DNA from: Macrostomum hystrix
Lineage: Eukaryota > Platyhelminthes > Macrostomidae
Reading direction: 5' to 3'
Length of the DNA: 64,000 nucleotides
Assembly: GCA_950097015.1 (NCBI GenBank)
Contig: CATNEN010000015.1
Coordinates: forward strand, 1,533,501 to 1,597,500
Shown here: piece after piece, positions 21,286 to 33,829 of the stretch
Layout of the letters: each line of letters opens with the position of its first letter
How positions within the stretch are numbered: the first letter of the stretch is position 1
The notes under the pieces: generated by a model
What the model was told of the DNA's origin: nothing
What the model saw: the letters and a program-made list of their open reading frames with translations, nothing else
Database searches by the model: none
Made by a program: the position numbers and the translations under genes

Positions 21286-24200
21286 ATGGACCGATCTGTG
21301 AGTGCAGCTCGATTGAGGGATAAAAATCCCACTCATTCTTATTTAACTGTACTTTGCATTTAATGTACATACCATGTCCACTATTCTGCTCATTCTCTCC
21401 CCTATTCTGTTCATTCTCTCTCCTCTATTCTGCTCATTCTCTCCCCTCTTCTTCTCATTTTCTCCCCTATTCTGCTCATTCTCTCCCCTATTCTGCTCAT
21501 TCGTTCCCCTATTCTGCTCATTTTCTCCCCTACTCTGCTCATTCACTCCCCTATTCGACTCATTCTCTTCCCCTATTCTGCTCATTCTCTTCCCCTATTC
21601 TGCTCATTCTTTCCCCTATTCTGCTCATTCTCTTCCCCTATACTTCTCATTCTCTCCCCTATTCAGCTCATTCTCTCCCCTATTCTGCTCATTCACTCCC
21701 CTATTCTGCTCATTCTCTCCCCCTATTCTGCTCATTCTCTCCCCTATTCTGCTCATTCTCTTCCCCTATACTTCTCATTCTCTCCCCTATTCAGCTGATT
21801 CTCTCCCCTATTCTGCTCATTCTCTCCCCTATTCTGCTCATTCTCTCCCCTATTCTGCTCATTCTCTCCCCTATTCTGCTCATTCACTCCCCTATTCTGC
21901 TCATTCTCTCCCCTATTCTGTTCATTCTCTCTCCTCTATTCTGCTCATTCTCTCCCCTCTTCTTCTCATTTTCTCCCCTATTCTGCTCATTCGTTCCCCT
22001 ATTCTGCTCATTTTCTCCCCTACTCTGCTCATTCACTCCCCTATTCGACTCATTCTCTTCCCCTATTCTGCTCATTCTCTTCCCCTATTCTGCTCATTCT
22101 TTCCCCTATTCTGCTCATTCTCTTCCCCTATACTTCTCATTCTCTCCCCTATTCAGCTCATTCTCTCCCCTATTCTGCTCATTCACTCCCCTATTCTGCT
22201 CATTCTCTCCCCCTATTCTGCTCATTCTCTCCCCTATTCTGCTCATTCTCTTCCCCTATACTTCTCATTCTCTCCCCTATTCAGCTGATTCTCTCCCCTA
22301 TTCTGCTCATTCTCTCCCCTATTCTGCTCATTCTCTCCCCTATTCTGCTCATTCTCTCCCCTATTCTGCTCATTCACTCCCCTATTCTGCTCATTCTCTC
22401 CCCTATTCTGTTCATTCTCTCTCCTCTATTCTGCTCATTCTCTCCCCTCTTCTTCTCATTTTCTCCCCTATTCTGCTCATTCTCTCCCCTATTCTGCTCA
22501 TTCGTTCCCCTATTCTGCTCATTTTCTCCCCTACTCTGCTCATTCACTTCCCTATTCGACTCATTCTCTTCCCCTATTCTGCTCATTCTCTTCCCCTATT
22601 CTGCTCATTTTCTCCCCTATTCTGCTCATTCTCTTCCCCTATACTTCTCATTCTCTCCCCTATTCAGCTCATTCTCTCCCCTATTCTGCTCATTCTCTCC
22701 CCCTATTCTGCTCATTCTCTCCCCTATTCTGCTCATTCTCTTCCCCTATACTTCTCATTCTCTCCCCTATTCAGCTGATTCTCTCCCCTATTCTGCTCAT
22801 TCTCTCCCCTATTCTGCTCATTCTCTCCCCTATTCTGCTCATTCTCTCCCCTATTCTGCTCATTCACTCCCCTATTCTGCTCATTCTCTCCCCTATTCTG
22901 TTCATTCTCTCTCCTCTATTCTGCTCATTCTCTCCCCTCTTCTTCTCATTTTCTCCCCTATTCTGCTCATTCTCTCCCCTATTCTGCTCATTCGTTCCCC
23001 TATTCTGCTCATTTTCTCCCCTACTCTGCTCATTCACTCCCCTATTCGACTCATTCTCTTCCCCTATTCTGCTCATTCTCTTCCCCTATTCTGCTCTCTC
23101 TCTCCCCTATTCTGCTCATTCTCTTCCCCTATACTTCTCATTCTCTCCCCTATTCAGCTCATTCTCTCCCCTATTCTGCTCATTCACTCCCCTATTCTGC
23201 TCATTCTCTCCCCTATTCTGCTCATTCTCTCCCCTATTCTGCTCATTGTCCTGTGCGCAGCTTTAAATCCCGAATCTCCCAAATTCGGCCTGCAGATCTT
23301 CCAGCAGGAGAAGCTGTCCAAGTCCCGGGAGCGCATAGTGATCAACCAGTGGGACATCGAGGCCTGGTCTGTGCTCATTCGCGACGCCCAGGAGCGCAAA
23401 TTGGAGGACGGAGAGAAACTCTATGAAGAGGTGGTGACCCAGTTCCCGCTGTCTGGTCACTACTGGAAGCTCTACATTAACTACGAGGTGAGCATGCAAT
23501 TAAACCAATGGCTTAACTTCTGCTTCAATTGCTCACTTGTCTGAGAAGTATTCCAATGAGTCTTCGACTTCACTTTGTTTCAGATCAAGCATCACAATTA
23601 CGAGAAGGTTGAGCAGGTATTTTAATATACTTTTTGTTAATCTAGACTTTATTCTCTTCTATTGGGAATCAACAAGTTTAAATTGGAGGAATCAATATGG
23701 GGATTAGGAGAATGGATGTGGGGATTATGAGAGTGGATATGGGGATTAGGAGAATGGGTATGGGGATTAGGAGAATGGGTGTGGGGATTAGTAGAATGGG
23801 TATGGGGATTAGGATAATGGATATGAGGATTAGGAGAATGGATATGGGGATTAGGAGAATGGATATGGGGATTATGAGAGTGGATATGGAGATTAGGAGA
23901 ACGGATGTGGGGATTAGGAGAACGGATATAGAGATTAGGAGAATGGGTATGGGGATTAGGAGAATGGGTGTGGGGATTAGTAGAATGGGTATGGGGATTA
24001 GGAGAATGGATATGGGGATTAGGAGAATGGATATGGGGATTAGGAGAATGGATATGGGGATTAGGAGAATGGATATGAGGATTAGGAGAATGGATATGGG
24101 GATTAGGAGAATGGATATGGGGATTAGGAGAATGGATATGGGGATTAGGAGAATGGATATGGGGATTAGGAGAATGGATATGAGGATTAGGAGAATGGAT

Positions 24201-27200
24201 ATGGGGATTAGGAGAACGGATATAGAGATTAGGAGAATGGGTATGGGGATTAGGAGAATGGGTATGGGGATTAGGAGAATGGGTGTGGGGATTAGTAGAA
24301 TGGGTATGGGGATTAGGATAATGGATATGAGGATTAGGAGAATGGATATGGGGATTAGGAGAATGGATTTGGGGATTATGAGAGTGGATATGGAGATTAG
24401 GAGAACGGATGTGGGGATTAGGAGAACGGATATAGAGATTAGGAGAATGGGTATGGGGATTAGGAGAATGGGTGTGGGGATTAGTAGAATGGGTATGGGG
24501 ATTAGGAGAATAGATATGGGGATTAGGAGAATGGATATGGGGATTAGGAGAATGGATATGGGGATTAGGAGAATGGATATGGGGATTAGGAGAATGGATA
24601 TGGGGATTAGGAGAATGGATATGGGGATTAGGAGAATGGATATGGGGATTAGGAGAATGGATATGGGGATTAGGAGAATGGATATGGGGATTAGGAGAAT
24701 GGATATGGGGATTAGGAGAATGGATATGAGGATTAGGAGAATGGATATGGGGATTAGGAGAACGGATATAGAGATTAGGAGAATGGGTATGGGGATTAGG
24801 AGAATGAGTATGGGGATTAGGAGAATGGATATGGGGATTAGGAGAATAGATATGGGGATTAGGAGAATGGATATGGGGATTAGGAGAACGGATATAGAGA
24901 TTAGGAGAATGGGTATGGGGATTAGGAGAATGGGTGTGGGGATTAGGAGAACGGATATGGAGATTAGCAGAATGGATGTGGGGATTATGAGAGTGGATAT
25001 GGAGATTAGGAGAATGGATATAGGGAGTTGGAGAATGGATATATGGAGTTGGAGAATGGATATAGGGAGTTGGAGAATGGATATAGGGAGTTGGAGAATG
25101 GATATAGGGAGTTGGAGAATGGATATAGGGAGTTGGAGAATGGATATAGGGAGTTGGAGAATGGATATAGGGAGTTGGAGAATGGATATAGGGAGTTGGA
25201 GAATGGATATAGGGAGTTGGAGAATGGATATAGGGAGTTGGAGAATGGATATAGGGAGTTGGAGAATGGATATAGGGAGTTGGAGAATGGATATAGGGAG
25301 TTGGAGAATGGATATAGGGAGTTGGAGAATGGATATAGGGAGTTGGAGAATGGATATAGGGAGTTGGAGAATGGATATAGGGATTAGGAGAATGGATATA
25401 TGGAGTAGGAGAATGGATATAGGGAGTTGGAGAATGGCTATAGGGATTAGGAGAATGGATATATGGAGTTGGAGAATGGATATATGGAGTAGGAGAATGG
25501 ATATATGGAGTAGGAGAATGGATATAGGGAGTTGGAGAATGGCTATAGGGATTAGGAGAATGGATATAGGGAGTTGGAGAATGGATATAGGGAGTTGGAG
25601 AATGGATATAGGGATTAGGAGAATGGATATATGGAGTAGGAGAATGGATATAGGGAGTTGGAGAATGGCTATAGGGATTAGGAGAATGGATATAGGGAGT
25701 TGGAGAATGGATATAGGGAGTTGGAGAATGGATATATGGAGTTGGAGAATGGATATAGGGAGTTGGAGAATGGATATAGGGAGTAGGAGAATGGATATAG
25801 GGAGTTGGAGAATGGATATAGGGAGTTGGAGAATGGATATAGGGAGTTGGAGAATGGCTATAGGGATTAGGAGAATGGATATATGGAGTTGGAGAATGGC
25901 TATAGGGATTAGGAGAATGGATATATGGAGTTGGAGAATGGATATATGGAGTAGGAGAATGGATATATGGAGTAGGAGAATGGATATAGGGAGTTGGAGA
26001 ATGGCTATAGGGATTAGGAGAATGGATATAGGGAGTTGGAGAATGGATATAGGGAGTTGGAGAATGGATATAGGGATTAGGAGAATGGATATATGGAGTA
26101 GGAGAATGGATATAGGGAGTTGGAGAATGGCTATAGGGATTAGGAGAATGGATATAGGGAGTTGGAGAATGGATATAGGGAGTTGGAGAATGGATATATG
26201 GAGTTGGAGAATGGATATAGGGAGTTGGAGAATGGATATAGGGAGTAGGAGAATGGATATAGGGAGTTGGAGAATGGCTATAGGGATTAGGAGAATGGAT
26301 ATATGGAGTTGGAGAATGGATATATGGAGTAGGAGAATGGATATATGGAGTAGGAGAATGGATATAGGGAGTTGGAGAATGGCTATAGGGATTAGGAGAA
26401 TGGATATAGGGAGTTGGAGAATGGATATAGGGAGTTGGAGAATGGATATAGGGATTAGGAGAATGGATATATGGAGTAGGAGAATGGATATAGGGAGTTG
26501 GAGAATGGCTATAGGGATTAGGAGAATGGATATAGGGAGTTGGAGAATGGATATAGGGAGTTGGAGAATGGATATATGGAGTTGGAGAATGGATATAGGG
26601 AGTTGGAGAATGGATATAGGGAGTTGGAGAATGGATTTGGGGATTAGGAGAATGGATATATGGAGTTGGAGAATGGATATAGGGAGTTGGAGAATGGATA
26701 TAGGGAGTTGGAGAATGGATATAGGGAGTTGGAGAATGGATATAGGGAGTTGGAGAATGGATATATGGAGTTGGAGAATGGATGTTGCGATTATTATAAC
26801 GGATGTGGGGTTAGATATATATTAGTATTAGCATATAGATTAGTAGAAAAGCTACAGTAACTAGGGAAATAGAAATGAGGATTTAAAGTAATAAGGAATC
26901 TATGAAAGAGATAAACCAGTGCTTTAAACCCTGCTCGCCCATGATTGCAGCTATTCCAGCGCTGCCTGACAAAGGTGCTTCACATCGAGCTGTGGAAGCT
27001 CTACCTGCAGTACATTCGCGACACCAAGTCAAAGCAGCCCGCTTTCAAGGAGAAGATGGGCAAGGCCTACGACTTCGCCCTGGAGAAGATGGGCCTGGAC
27101 TTCAGCTCCTACTCGATCTGGGTCGACTATATTCAGTTCTTGAAGAATGCGCCTGTGCAGGTGGGACTTCTGGAACACCTGTTCTGCGATTTTTTCATTC

Positions 27201-30200
27201 CAATCATCAAAACTGCCATTCCAATCTTCAAAACTGCCATTCCAATCTTCAAAACTGCCATTCCAATCTTCAAAACTGCCAATCCAATCTTCAAAACTGC
27301 CATTCCAATCTTCAAAACTGCCAATTTATCTTAAAAACTGCCATTCCAATCTTCAAAACTGCCATTCCAATCTTCAAAACTGCCATTCCAATCTTCAAAA
27401 CTGCCAATCCAATCTTCAAAACTGCCATTCCAATCTTCAAAACTGCCAATTTATCTTCAAAACTGCCATTCCAATCTTCAAAACTGCCTATTTATCTTCA
27501 AAACTGCCCATTTATCTTCAAAACTGCCCATTTATCTTCAAAACTGCCCATTTATCTTCAAAACTGCCATTCTAATCTTCAAAACTGCCATTCTAATCTT
27601 TAAAACTTCCACTCTAATCTTCAAAACTGCCATTCTAATCTTCAAAACTGCCATTCTAATCTTTAAAACTTCCACTCTAATCTTCAAAACTGCGTTTTTA
27701 TTTCCAAAACTGCCATTCCAATCTTTGAAACATAAATTTCATTTTTAGAGCTGCAATTCCACTTATCAAAACTGCAAGTCTATCTTAAAAGTCGACATTT
27801 TAATCTAAAAAAATGCCACTCTTATCCACAAAACTGCCATTCCAATCTTCAAAACTGCAACTCAAATATTCGAAACTGCCATACTACAGGGCTCGTACGC
27901 TGAGAGCCAGAAGATCACAGCCGTGAGGAAGATCTACCAGAAGGCCATCGTCACGCCGATGGTAAACATCGACCAGGTGTGGCGCGACTACGGCAGCTTC
28001 GAGACCGGCCTGAACGCCACCCTGGCCAAGAAGTTCATCGAGGATCGCCAGCGCGAGTACCTGAACGCCAAGCGGGTTGCTAAGGAGCTGGAGATTGTAA
28101 CCAAGGGCATCAATCGCAACTGGCCGTCGACTCCGCCAACAAACAATCCGGACGAGGCGCGACAGGTGGAGCTGTGGAAAAAGTACATCGACTGGGAGAA
28201 GGACAACCCGCTGCGTACCGACGACCTGTCGCTTATCTCCAAGCGGGGTAATTGGGAGATCAGGCAGAATTTGTTATTGGATTTGCCTGAATGTTTAATA
28301 CTAGCCATCCCATATCTACTCATCTAGAATACCCATATCTACTCATCTAGAATACCCATATCTACTCATCTAGAATACCCTTATCTAGTCATCTAGAATA
28401 CCCATATCTACTCATCTAGAATACCCATATCTACTCATCTAGAATACCCTTATCTAGTCATCTAGAATACCCTTATCTAGTCATCTAGAATACCCTTATC
28501 TACTCATCTAGAATACCCATATCTACTCATCTAGAATACCCATATCTAGTCATCTAGAATACCCTTATCTAGTCATCTAGAATACCCTTATCTACTCATC
28601 TAGAATACCCATATCTACTCATCTAGAATACCCTTATCTACTCATCTAGAATACCCTTATCTACTCATCTAGAATACCCTTATCTAGTCATCTAGAATAC
28701 CCTTATCTAGTCATCTAGAATACCCTTATCTAGTCATCTAGAATACCCTTATCTAGTCATCTAGAATACCCTTATCTAGTCATCTAGAATACCCTTATCT
28801 AGTCATCTAGAATACCCTTATCTAGTCATCTAGAATACCCTTATCTAGTCATCTAGAATACCCTTATCTAGTCATCTAGAATACCCTTATCTAGTCATCT
28901 AGAATACCCTTATCTAGTCATCTAGAATACCCTTATCTAGTCATCTAGAATACCCTTATCTAGTCATCTAGAATACCCTTATCTAGTCATCTAGAATTCC
29001 CATATCTAGTCATTTCGAATCCCCATATCTAGGCGTCTATAATTCATCTGGAATCCCCATATCTAGTGATCTAGAATCCCCATATCTATTAAACTAGAAT
29101 CCCCATATCTAGTCATCTAGAGTCCCCATATCTAGTCATCTAGAATTCCCATATCTAGTCATCTAGAGTCCCCATATCTAGTCATCTAGAATTCCCATAT
29201 CTAGTCATCTAGAGTCCCCATATCTAGTCATCTAGAATCCCCATATCTAGTCAACTAGAATTCCCATATCTAGTCATCTAGAAATTCCATATCTAGTCAC
29301 CTAGAATGCCTACAACCTATCTGCATTTGGCCATTATACTCCGTTGCCGCTGCCATCTAGTGATGTTCGCCTATGAGCAGTGCCTGCTCTGCCTGGGCCA
29401 TCATCCGGACATCTGGTACGAAGCCGCTTCATTTCTTGAGCAGGCCAGCCGCACTCTGGTTGAGAAGGGGGTGAGTAGTCTATCATATATTCTGTATAAG
29501 GTAACCGTCAATCAATCTTTCAGTCTACTCACTTGCTGTCCCCCACCCCGCTGTCACAGGAGCTCATCGCATCGAAACAATTCGCTGACGAGGCCGCGTC
29601 CATGTACGACCGAGCCACCCAGGTGTTAAAGGAAAACACACTGCTGTACTTTGCCTACGCCGATTACGAGGAGGTGAGTTTAGTGTACGTTTCATCTGAG
29701 TAATAAATCTTTATTTGCTAGGTAGATTTAGTTTGATTGGATAGTGAGGATGCGTAAATTAGATGGCGAGGATATGTCGATTAGAGGGCGAGGATAGGTA
29801 GATTAGAGGGCGAGGATAGGTAGATTAGAGGGCGAGGATAGGTAGATTAGAGGGCGAGGATAGGTAGATTAGAGGGCGAGGATAGGTAGATTAGAGGGCG
29901 AGGATAGGTAGATTAGAGGGCGAGGATAGGTAGATTAGAGGGCGAGGATAGGTAGATTAGAGGGCGAGGATAGGTAGATTAGATGGCGAGGATATGTCGA
30001 TTAGAGGGCGAGGATAGGTAGATTAGAGGGCGAGGATAGGTAGATTAGAGGGCGAGGATAGGTAGATTAGAGGGCGAGAATATGTAGATTAGAGGGCAAG
30101 AATATGTAGATTAGAGGGCGAGAATATGTAGATTAGAGGGCGAGAATATGTAGATTAGAGGGCGAGAATAGGTAGATTAGAGGGCGAGGATAGGTAGATT

Positions 30201-33117
30201 AGAGGGCGAGGATAGGTAGATTAGGGGGCGAGGATAGGTAGATTAAAAGGCGAGGATAGGTAGATTAGAGGGCGAGGATAGGTAGATTAGAGGGCGAGGA
30301 TAGGTAGATTAGGGGGCGAGGATAGGTAGATTAAAAGGCGAGGATAGGTAGATTAGTGGGTGAGGATAAGTCGATTAGACCGCGAGTATGTGTAGATTAA
30401 ATGGCGAGGATGTGTAGATTAAATGGCGAGGATGTGTAGATTAAATGGCGAGGATGTGTAGATTAAATGGCGAGGATGTGTAGATTAAATGGCGAGGATG
30501 TGTAGATTAAATGGCGAGTATGTGTAGATTAAATGACGAGTATGTGTAGATTAAATGGCGAGGATGTGTAGATTAAAAGGCGAGGATGTGTAGATTAAAT
30601 GGCGAGGATGTGTAGATTAAAAGGCGAGTATGTGTAGATTAAATGGCGAGTATGTGTAGATTAAATGGCGAGGATGTGTAGATTAAATGGCGAGTATTTG
30701 TAGATTAAATGACGAGTATGTGTAGATTAAAAGGCGAGTATGTGTAGATTAAATAGCGAGGATGTGTAGATTAAATGGCGAGGATGTGTAGATTAAATGG
30801 CGAGTATTTGTAGATTAAATGGCGAGTATGTGTAGATTAAATGGCGAGGATGTGTAGATTAAATGGCGAGTATTTGTAGATTAAATGACGAGTATGTGTA
30901 GATTAAATGGCGAGTATGTGTAGATTAAATGGCGAGGATGTGTAGATTAAATGGCGAGGATGCGTAGATTAAATGGCGAGGATGTGTAGATTAAATGGCG
31001 ATGATGTGTAGATTAAATGGCGAGGATGTGTAGATTAAATGGCGAGGATGTGTAGATTAAATGGCGAAGATGTGTAGATTAAATGGCGAGGATGTGTAGA
31101 TTAAATGGCGAGGATGTGTAGATTAAATGGCGAGGATGTGTAGATTAAATGGCGAGGATGTGTAGATTAAATGGCGAGGATGTGTAGATTAAATGGCGAG
31201 GATGTGTAGATTAAATGGCGAGGATGTGTAGATTAAATGGCGAGGATGTGTAGATTAAGTGGCGAGGATGTGTAGATTAAATGGCGAGGATGTGTAGATT
31301 AAATGGCGAGGATGTGTAGATTAGAGGGCAGGCGAGAAGGCGGGGGACAGTACTCTTAAATGCTTCATCGTGACCACCCCCCATCCGCCAACAGGGCCGC
31401 GGCAACTTCGAGAAGGTGCACAGCATCTACCGCAAGCTGGTGAATGTGGACAGCATTGATCCAACGCTGCCCTACATTCAGTACATGAAGTTCGCTAGGC
31501 GCAAGGAGGGCATTAAATCCGCTAGGAATGTGTTCAAGCTGGCCCGCTCAGATCCGCACTGCACCTACCACGTGTTCGCGGCGGCCGCTCTCATGGAGTA
31601 TTTCTGCAGCAAGGACCCGGCGCTGGGCCAGAGAATCTTTGATCTGGGCATGAAACGATTCGGCCAGGTGCCCGAGTACGTGCTCTGCTACACAGAGTAC
31701 ATGGCCCACCTCAATGACGACAACAACACCCGCGTGCTGTTTGAGCGAGCCCTGGCTACTGGCGCTGTGCCCCCAGAGAAGAGCCGGGTGATCTGGGCCA
31801 AGTTCCTGGAGTTTGAGACCAGTATCGGGGACCTGGCCAGTGTGCTCAAAGTCGAGCGCCGACGACTGCAGGCCTTCCAGGGTGTGGAGGTGTTCCGCGG
31901 CAAGGAGACCGCCCTGCTGATCGACCGGTGAGTGCTGCTGCTGAATTAACTCCCCTCCTCCGTCCTCTCAATTCTTCCCTTATTCGTTTCCTGATTCTCT
32001 ACCCTTGTTCAGGGGGGTGAGTGGCAGAGCAGTCTAACGCGTCTGCCTCTCGTACCAAGGTCCCTGGACTCGATTCCGCGGCGAGGCCACATTCATTTGG
32101 GGCGCAGCCGCGGAGAGAAGGCTTGGGGGCTTGTCGTGCAATTTGCGCCCTCCAGGGCCAACCTCCAAGGCACAGTGAGAGTGTACACTGCCTGTCGATG
32201 AGAAAGTGGGGGCAGATGTACACACCTGTGTGAGTGTGTGCTCAGGAGTCAGCGGAATGGGAGAATTGCCTACATGATATAAACGTACCAGTGCCCACAC
32301 CCCCCGTTGCAAATTATATTATTTTTACCATCAGTCTTCATCATCCAAGCATTCTATCCCATTTATCTTATGCGTATTTGATTCCAATCCCAAATCACTC
32401 CCCGAATTCTCCCAACTCCCCAGCTACAAGTTCATGGAGCTGTTCCCCTGCTCGGAGAGCGAGCTGCGCTCCCTGGGCTACACGGACCTGGCCAAGCTGT
32501 CCCTGGCCGGCCTCAGCAACCCCGCCATCAGCGGCCTGGCCGCGGCTGCCGGCATGGACGGTCCGTTCTGGCTGCAGCACTCGCGCGATCTGGCCACCAA
32601 GAAGTCGACGGGAGCGGCATTCGCCAAGCCCGACTTCAGCCAGATGCTTCCGTTCCGCCCGCGCGCCCATCCGCGCACCGACTCCCACCCGGTGCCCGGC
32701 GGAGAGTTCCCGCTACCACCGGCTGCCTCCCACCTAGTTCGAATCCTGCCTCCGCCCACCTGCTTCCGCGGACCCTTCGTCAATGTGGACCAGCTGATGG
32801 AACAGATGGCGCTGCTGCCCGTGCCGGAGGACTACGTGCGCAGGCAGTACTCGGCCGAGGACCGCCAGATCGACCAGGGCACGGCCTTCAGCATCGAGGT
32901 GGCCACCAGCGGCCTGCCCGGCGGCATCAAGCGGAGGAATCTTTTCCCACCGGATGCCCACCTGTCATTCATGCTGCCGCCGCCACCGCCGACTGTGGAT
33001 CCCGCTGATCCCACCATCATGCCCGTGGAGGGCGACTCGGCCGCTGGGGGCGGCGGCGGCGGCGGCGCCCCGGCTGACACCTACCGGCACCGACTGCAGA
33101 AAAGGATTAAAACCTGA
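21286..33117 (+). CDS. CSTF3: CstF-77 (cleavage stimulation factor subunit 3 / Suppressor of forked)
   Basis: The scaffold of the cleavage stimulation factor in mRNA 3'-end formation; it dimerises through HAT repeats and binds CstF-64 and CstF-50. Exons: 21286-21297 (tentative, ATG plus MDRS), 23296-23487, 23584-23616, 26951-27160, 27890-28247, 29361-29470, 29560-29673, 31395-31927, 32424-33117. With this start the sum is 2,256 bases, 751 residues. HAT landmarks: [106 protein letters not shown]-like [14 protein letters not shown] Pro-rich tail follows and ends [10 protein letters not shown]. The second exon could instead start at 23261 (acceptor gcgcag), adding a conserved-looking [11 protein letters not shown] but needing another first exon. 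Five introns hold minisatellites. Confidence 0.92.
21372..23250. repeat. Minisatellite, 20-bp unit, with ~490-bp higher-order repeat
   Basis: Unit cctattctgctcattctctc, almost pure pyrimidine. Variant blocks (tcgttcc, tacttctc, tcagctgatt, ccctcttcttctc) recur in the same order at 490-bp spacing, for example at 21884, 22374 and 22864, so about 3.8 higher-order copies exist. It ends about 10 bp before a CSTF3 acceptor. Confidence 0.97.
23686..26790. repeat. 3.1-kb minisatellite, 21-bp unit, with higher-order structure (CSTF3 intron)
   Basis: The first half uses ggattaggagaatggatatg and the second half agggagttggagaatggata. In 25420-26640 a block of variant units (ggctata, ggagtagg, atatatgg) recurs at about 378-462 bp. 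The strand is very G/A-rich. The 21-bp period keeps one plus frame open for over 1,000 codons, an artefact of the repeat. Confidence 0.97.
27190..27880. repeat. Minisatellite, ~21-bp unit, about 30 copies (CSTF3 intron)
   Basis: Unit aaaactgccattccaatctt plus c. Variants read ccaatttatcttc or cttccactctaatc and degrade toward the 3' end. Fills the intron 27161-27889. Confidence 0.95.
28310..29305. repeat. Minisatellite, 23-bp unit, about 43 copies (CSTF3 intron)
   Basis: Unit ctagtcatctagaataccct plus tat. Later units change to ccccatat. Each unit carries catctag, the same string as the real acceptor at 29354-29360. Confidence 0.96.
29745..31330. repeat. Minisatellite, 22-bp unit, about 70 copies in two subfamilies (CSTF3 intron)
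   Basis: 29760-30350 uses gattagagggcgaggatagg plus ta. 30380-31320 uses gattaaatggcgaggatgtg plus ta. The change is nearly a clean boundary near 30370. Purine-rich on the plus strand. Confidence 0.96.
32012..32290 (+). mobile_element. tRNA-derived SINE in the last CSTF3 intron
   Basis: Starts ggggggtgagtggcagagca with an A-box-like TGGCAGAGCAG and a B-box-like GGACTCGATTCC (32066-32077), as in pol III promoters. A ~200-bp tRNA-unrelated body follows, ending gctcaggagtcagcgg. Its body blocks recur at 7285-7430, and a shorter match occurs near 56446. Same orientation as CSTF3. Confidence 0.75.
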
Positions 33118-33829
33118 CCTAGTTTGCCTGCTCTATTTTTCTCTGAATTCATTGTAAGCGACTCTGTGGGCCTTGACTGGGTTAAAATAATGTTAGCGGA
33201 TTTCAAAATCTCATGAGACCAAAATTAATGAGATTGAATGAAATCTCCTGAAACAAGTTGACAAAATCTTTGCTGATCCAGTGTAGGGATAGCCCGCAGC
33301 CCTTCTAATCTAATTGCAGCTTGTACTGTACTGTAAGTAGTATATAATTCCTGCTAATGTTCTAGGGCAGTTCTGTGTCTCATTCTTGTCATGCCGGTGT
33401 TCCATAGTCATTTAATTACAGGCATATTTCCTAATTTCGTAATTTCCAATGCAAGTGCTTTGTTCAAATTATTTGCTATTGCTACCACCTTATGAGTAGT
33501 AAGTAGAGCGTGTTACAATTTAACTAGTTCAGTTAATAAACCGAATAAGCATACCTTATGAAAACAATGATTTGTTTAAACTTTTGCGCGTCTAGTTGAA
33601 TATTCTCTTATTGTTTTATTAAGCTCAGTCTTACTCATAAGACCCTTACCTTAGACTGGTAAGGAAGGGTCTTAATTGCTTATTAATGTACTATAGAATC
33701 AATACGGATTCGCACTGCAGGTTTATACAGAGCAATATGCTAGTTGTCTGGTTTTTCTACTGTCAGTAGAAAGCAAAGTTTTTCTCTGCTTTTAGTTTTC
33801 TTGCAACGCATTCAGTGCCTACTCCTGCC
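33118..33829. other. CSTF3 3' UTR and spacer
   Basis: AT-rich, no gene. Contains the AATAAA at 33535-33540 and a short inverted pair around 33634-33674 (taagacccttacctt / aaggaagggtctta). Confidence 0.5.
33535..33540 (+). terminator. Candidate poly(A) signal for CSTF3
   Basis: AATAAA about 420 bases after the CSTF3 stop codon, the first canonical hexamer seen downstream. Confidence 0.5.

Noticed and set aside
21372-23250. CRISPR-like array of 20-bp repeats
   Set aside because: No unique spacers; the repeats abut directly and the context is an animal intron.
23697-26825. 1,042-codon plus-strand open frame of [14 protein letters not shown] repeats
   Set aside because: It is a 21-bp minisatellite within a CSTF3 intron; the period is a multiple of three so the frame stays open. 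Flanking exons splice cleanly across it.
32021-32080. tRNA gene
   Set aside because: A and B boxes are present but stems do not close and a SINE body follows.
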